From positions 1 through 48,996 of the forward strand of contig NZ_QUCY01000020.1 in NCBI RefSeq assembly GCF_003474385.1: a DNA stretch of 48,996 bases, read 5' to 3'. Under the pieces are notes generated by a model, which was not told the DNA's origin, searched no databases, and worked only from the letters and a program-made list of their open reading frames with translations. The stretch is from Senegalimassilia sp003474385 (GTDB lineage: Bacteria > Actinomycetota > Coriobacteriia > Coriobacteriales > Eggerthellaceae). The position numbers and the translations under genes were made by a program. Of the stretch, positions 47,035 through 48,996 are shown piece after piece (position 1 is the stretch's first letter; each line of letters opens with the position of its first letter).

Positions 47035-47760
47035 GTGCGAGTTAATTTAATCGGGGAGACATTCAAGAACCTGCGCTAGATACAGGAAGAGAACCTTTCG
47101 ATATCCTATGGGTGTCGAAGCAAAAAAATAGAAAGGTTCTCGCAATGGCAGATTCTATCATCATGGAAAGGGTTGCGGACGCCGAGCCGAGTGTTTCTAC
47201 GCGGAACTCGTCAAAACGGAGGACCTCGGGGTCTTCGAGGCCCTGGTCGCCGCCGCGAAAGGCGCCGGAGGGGCCCGAGGGAAGATAGCCGAGCTTGCCG
47301 CCTATGCGGCGAACCACGCATCCGAAATCCGCCCGCCCGCGCACGAGCTCGGAACGATCGAGGGCACCAACGCCCACATCGGCGCCGCAAGGCTCAAAGG
47401 CCAGGGCAGGTCGTGGTCGCGCAGGGGCGCGGAGGCGATATGCCTCATCAGGTGCGCGCTGGCAACGGGACGGCCGCTCGTCGCGCCGGCCGCATCCCCG
47501 TGGTTCACAGAAAAGCAGGCGAATGCGGCCGCGTCGGTTGTGGAGAAGCGGGGCAGACGCATGCCCGAGACGTCGGGAAGGGGCTGGGAGCCGCCGCATC
47601 GGGCGCAGCCGCTGGGGAAGTCCGTGATGATATCCCTACCTCGAAGGAGCTAGGCTCATGTTATCATTGAAAAACGATTAACCCAGGCGTTCTCTTCCCG
47701 CATCGCGGCCGGCCCACAAGGAGCCCAATGCGGCTCTGCTCCCGAAAACTTAACTCGCAC
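47035..47760 (+). mobile_element. Deleted ISLre2-type element B with both inverted repeats
   Basis: Left end GTGCGAGTTAATTTAATCGG and right end, read backward, GTGCGAGTTAAGTTTTCGGG form imperfect terminal inverted repeats. Inside, the transposase start (ATG 47145) is joined through an internal deletion to its C-terminal part (AHELGTIEGTNAHIGAARLK; GRSWSRRGAEAICLIRC). It has lost the catalytic middle, so it is a non-autonomous derivative. No clear target-site duplication seen. Confidence 0.8.
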
Positions 47761-47844
47761 TGCATTCGGCGGGGCATCGCGCTGGGGCGTTGTTTGCGGT
47801 ATCATGAAGAGCCGAGTGTATTCACTAGTTAAGGAAGTTTCAGC

Positions 47845-48909
47845 ATGTCGCTTTCCATCGGTATCGTGGGTCTGCCCAACGTGGGCAAGTCCACGCTGTT
47901 CACGGCCCTCACGAACAAGGGCGGTTTGGCAGCCAACTACCCCTTCGCCACCATTGAGCCCAACGTCGGCATCGTTCCCGTTCCCGACGATCGTCTGGAG
48001 AAGCTGGCCGAAATCGACCATCCTGCCAAGATCGTTCCCGCAACGGTCGAGTTCGTCGATATCGCCGGTCTGGTGGCGGGTGCCAGCCAGGGCGAGGGCC
48101 TGGGCAACCAGTTCCTTGCGAACATCCGCGAAACCGATGCCATCTGCGAAGTCGTGCGCTTCTTCAGCGACCCGGACGTCGTGCACGTCGATGGCCGCGT
48201 GAACCCCAGCTCGGACGTTGAAACCATCAAGACCGAGCTGATCTTGGCCGACATGGGCACGCTTGACAAGGCCATCCCGCGTCTGGAGAAGGAGGCGAAG
48301 CGCGACAAGGCCGGTGTGAAGAAGCTCGAGGTTGCGAAGAAGGTGCTCGAGGGCCTCAACGAAGGCCACCGCGCCCGCACGCTGAACCTGGACGAGGACG
48401 AGCAGGCTGCCATCTACGACCTGCATCTGCTTACCATGAAGCCCATCCTCTACATCGCCAACGTGGACGAGGATGCGCTCGACGCCGACTTGGCCGAGAT
48501 CGACGGCTGCCAGCCGGTGCCGATTTCCGCAAAGGTCGAGGCCGACCTGGCCGAGCTCGATCCCGCCGAGGCGAAGGAGTACCTGGAGGCCATGGGCCTT
48601 GAGGAGTCCGGCTTAGCGCGCCTGGTGCGCAGCGCCTACAAGCTGCTGGGCTTGCAGAGCTATTTCACCAGCGGTGAAACGGAAACGCGCGCTTGGACCA
48701 TCCCCATCGGCGCGAAGGCTCCGCAGGCCGCCGGCGTCATCCACTCCGATTTCGAGCGCGGCTTCATCAAGGCGGAAACCGCTTCCTATGCCGACTACGT
48801 GGAGCTGGGTGGCGAGCTGGGCTGCCGCAACGCCGGCAAGCTGCGTCAGGAAGGCAAGGAGTACGTGGTGCAGGACGGCGACGTCATGCATTTCAAGTTC
48901 AACGTATAA
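47845..48909 (+). CDS. ychF: Ribosome-binding ATPase YchF
   Basis: 354 residues, of the Obg-related YchF group. Walker A GLPNVGKST (9-17), DIAGLV, and NVDE instead of NKxD, the change that makes YchF prefer ATP. A coiled-coil insert (DKAIPRLEKEAKRDKAGVKK) and a C-terminal TGS domain (HSDFERGFIKAETASYADYV) complete it. AAGGAAGTTTCAGC precedes ATG 47845. A core host gene that marks return to the chromosome. Confidence 0.95.
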   Translation: MSLSIGIVGLPNVGKSTLFTALTNKGGLAANYPFATIEPNVGIVPVPDDRLEKLAEIDHPAKIVPATVEFVDIAGLVAGASQGEGLGNQFLANIRETDAICEVVRFFSDPDVVHVDGRVNPSSDVETIKTELILADMGTLDKAIPRLEKEAKRDKAGVKKLEVAKKVLEGLNEGHRARTLNLDEDEQAAIYDLHLLTMKPILYIANVDEDALDADLAEIDGCQPVPISAKVEADLAELDPAEAKEYLEAMGLEESGLARLVRSAYKLLGLQSYFTSGETETRAWTIPIGAKAPQAAGVIHSDFERGFIKAETASYADYVELGGELGCRNAGKLRQEGKEYVVQDGDVMHFKFNV

Positions 48910-48949
48910 AATCCCAGGTCAGAAGCTTAAAACAGGCCCCGTTCCGCAA

Positions 48950-48996
48950 TGAACCGCACCCCAAATCTTGGACAAAGAAAAGAAAGTCTGAGATTT
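48950..48996 (+). mobile_element. Probable left end of an IS3-family element
   Basis: TGAACCGCACCCCAAATCTT followed by ggacaaag has the TG start and CCCC-AAA-GGACA pattern of IS3/IS150-group ends. The window stops before any transposase gene. Confidence 0.45.

Noticed and set aside
47173..47670. Arg-rich 165-aa protein
   Set aside because: Off-frame reading of the ISLre2 element B transposase remnant.

Overview
The window is high-GC DNA from a bacterial chromosome. Codon choice, the neighbouring host genes (sodium:solute NSS transporter, ilvE, rubrerythrin, ychF) and the MptD-type ECF transporter suggest a gut or oral Coriobacteriia, probably Eggerthellaceae. That is an inference from style; no taxonomic marker other than a 5S rRNA gene is present.

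Layout. 1-315 is the 3' end of an rRNA operon (5S) crossing a 10-N scaffold join. 1073-3874 holds an NSS transporter and ilvE. 4141-41713 is a complete-looking siphovirus prophage inserted at the 3' end of a rubrerythrin gene; a 20-bp core (attL 4141-4160, attR 41694-41713) restores the end of that gene. 42397-47760 is an ECF-transporter/AraC cassette bracketed by two defective ISLre2-type elements. ychF follows, and the window ends inside what looks like the left end of an IS3-family element.

Prophage, left to right: integrase; a leftward accessory zone with dinD, rhuM and an abortive-infection-like gene, each placed just downstream of a full or partial copy of the immunity repressor gene; a repressor/cro switch; an early region with ssb and small genes; about 700 bp of degenerate GC-rich short repeats with no gene; a nuclease/zinc-ribbon/P-loop gene block; a second tyrosine recombinase; a DUF2335 membrane protein; a sigma-like late regulator; two tRNA-Ser genes; an HNH nuclease; a ParB-like gene; terminase; head; connector; tail (tail chaperones joined by an A_AAA_AAC -1 frameshift site); tape measure; Dit; collagen-repeat tail proteins; a tail-fibre gene with invertible C-terminal cassettes and its own tyrosine recombinase; and a lysis module of XhlA-like protein, holin and a Sec-signal amidase.

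The strongest discovery is the tail-fibre shufflon at 37400-39653. One expressed 3' end and two silent, oppositely oriented 3' ends each begin at the same 12-13 bp site (core ATTCCGTATCCC), all in the same reading frame, and a tyrosine recombinase gene ends on the outermost site. Inversion would switch the receptor-binding tip among three unrelated sequences. Second are the repeat tract at 12823-13535 and the stack of cargo genes behind successive repressor 3' ends. The repressor keeps an Ala-Gly cleavage site but has Cys and Arg where the Ser/Lys dyad is expected.

Two assembly gaps (274-283 and 36316-36429) limit what can be said locally; the second lies inside a collagen-repeat tail gene and its written length is probably wrong.
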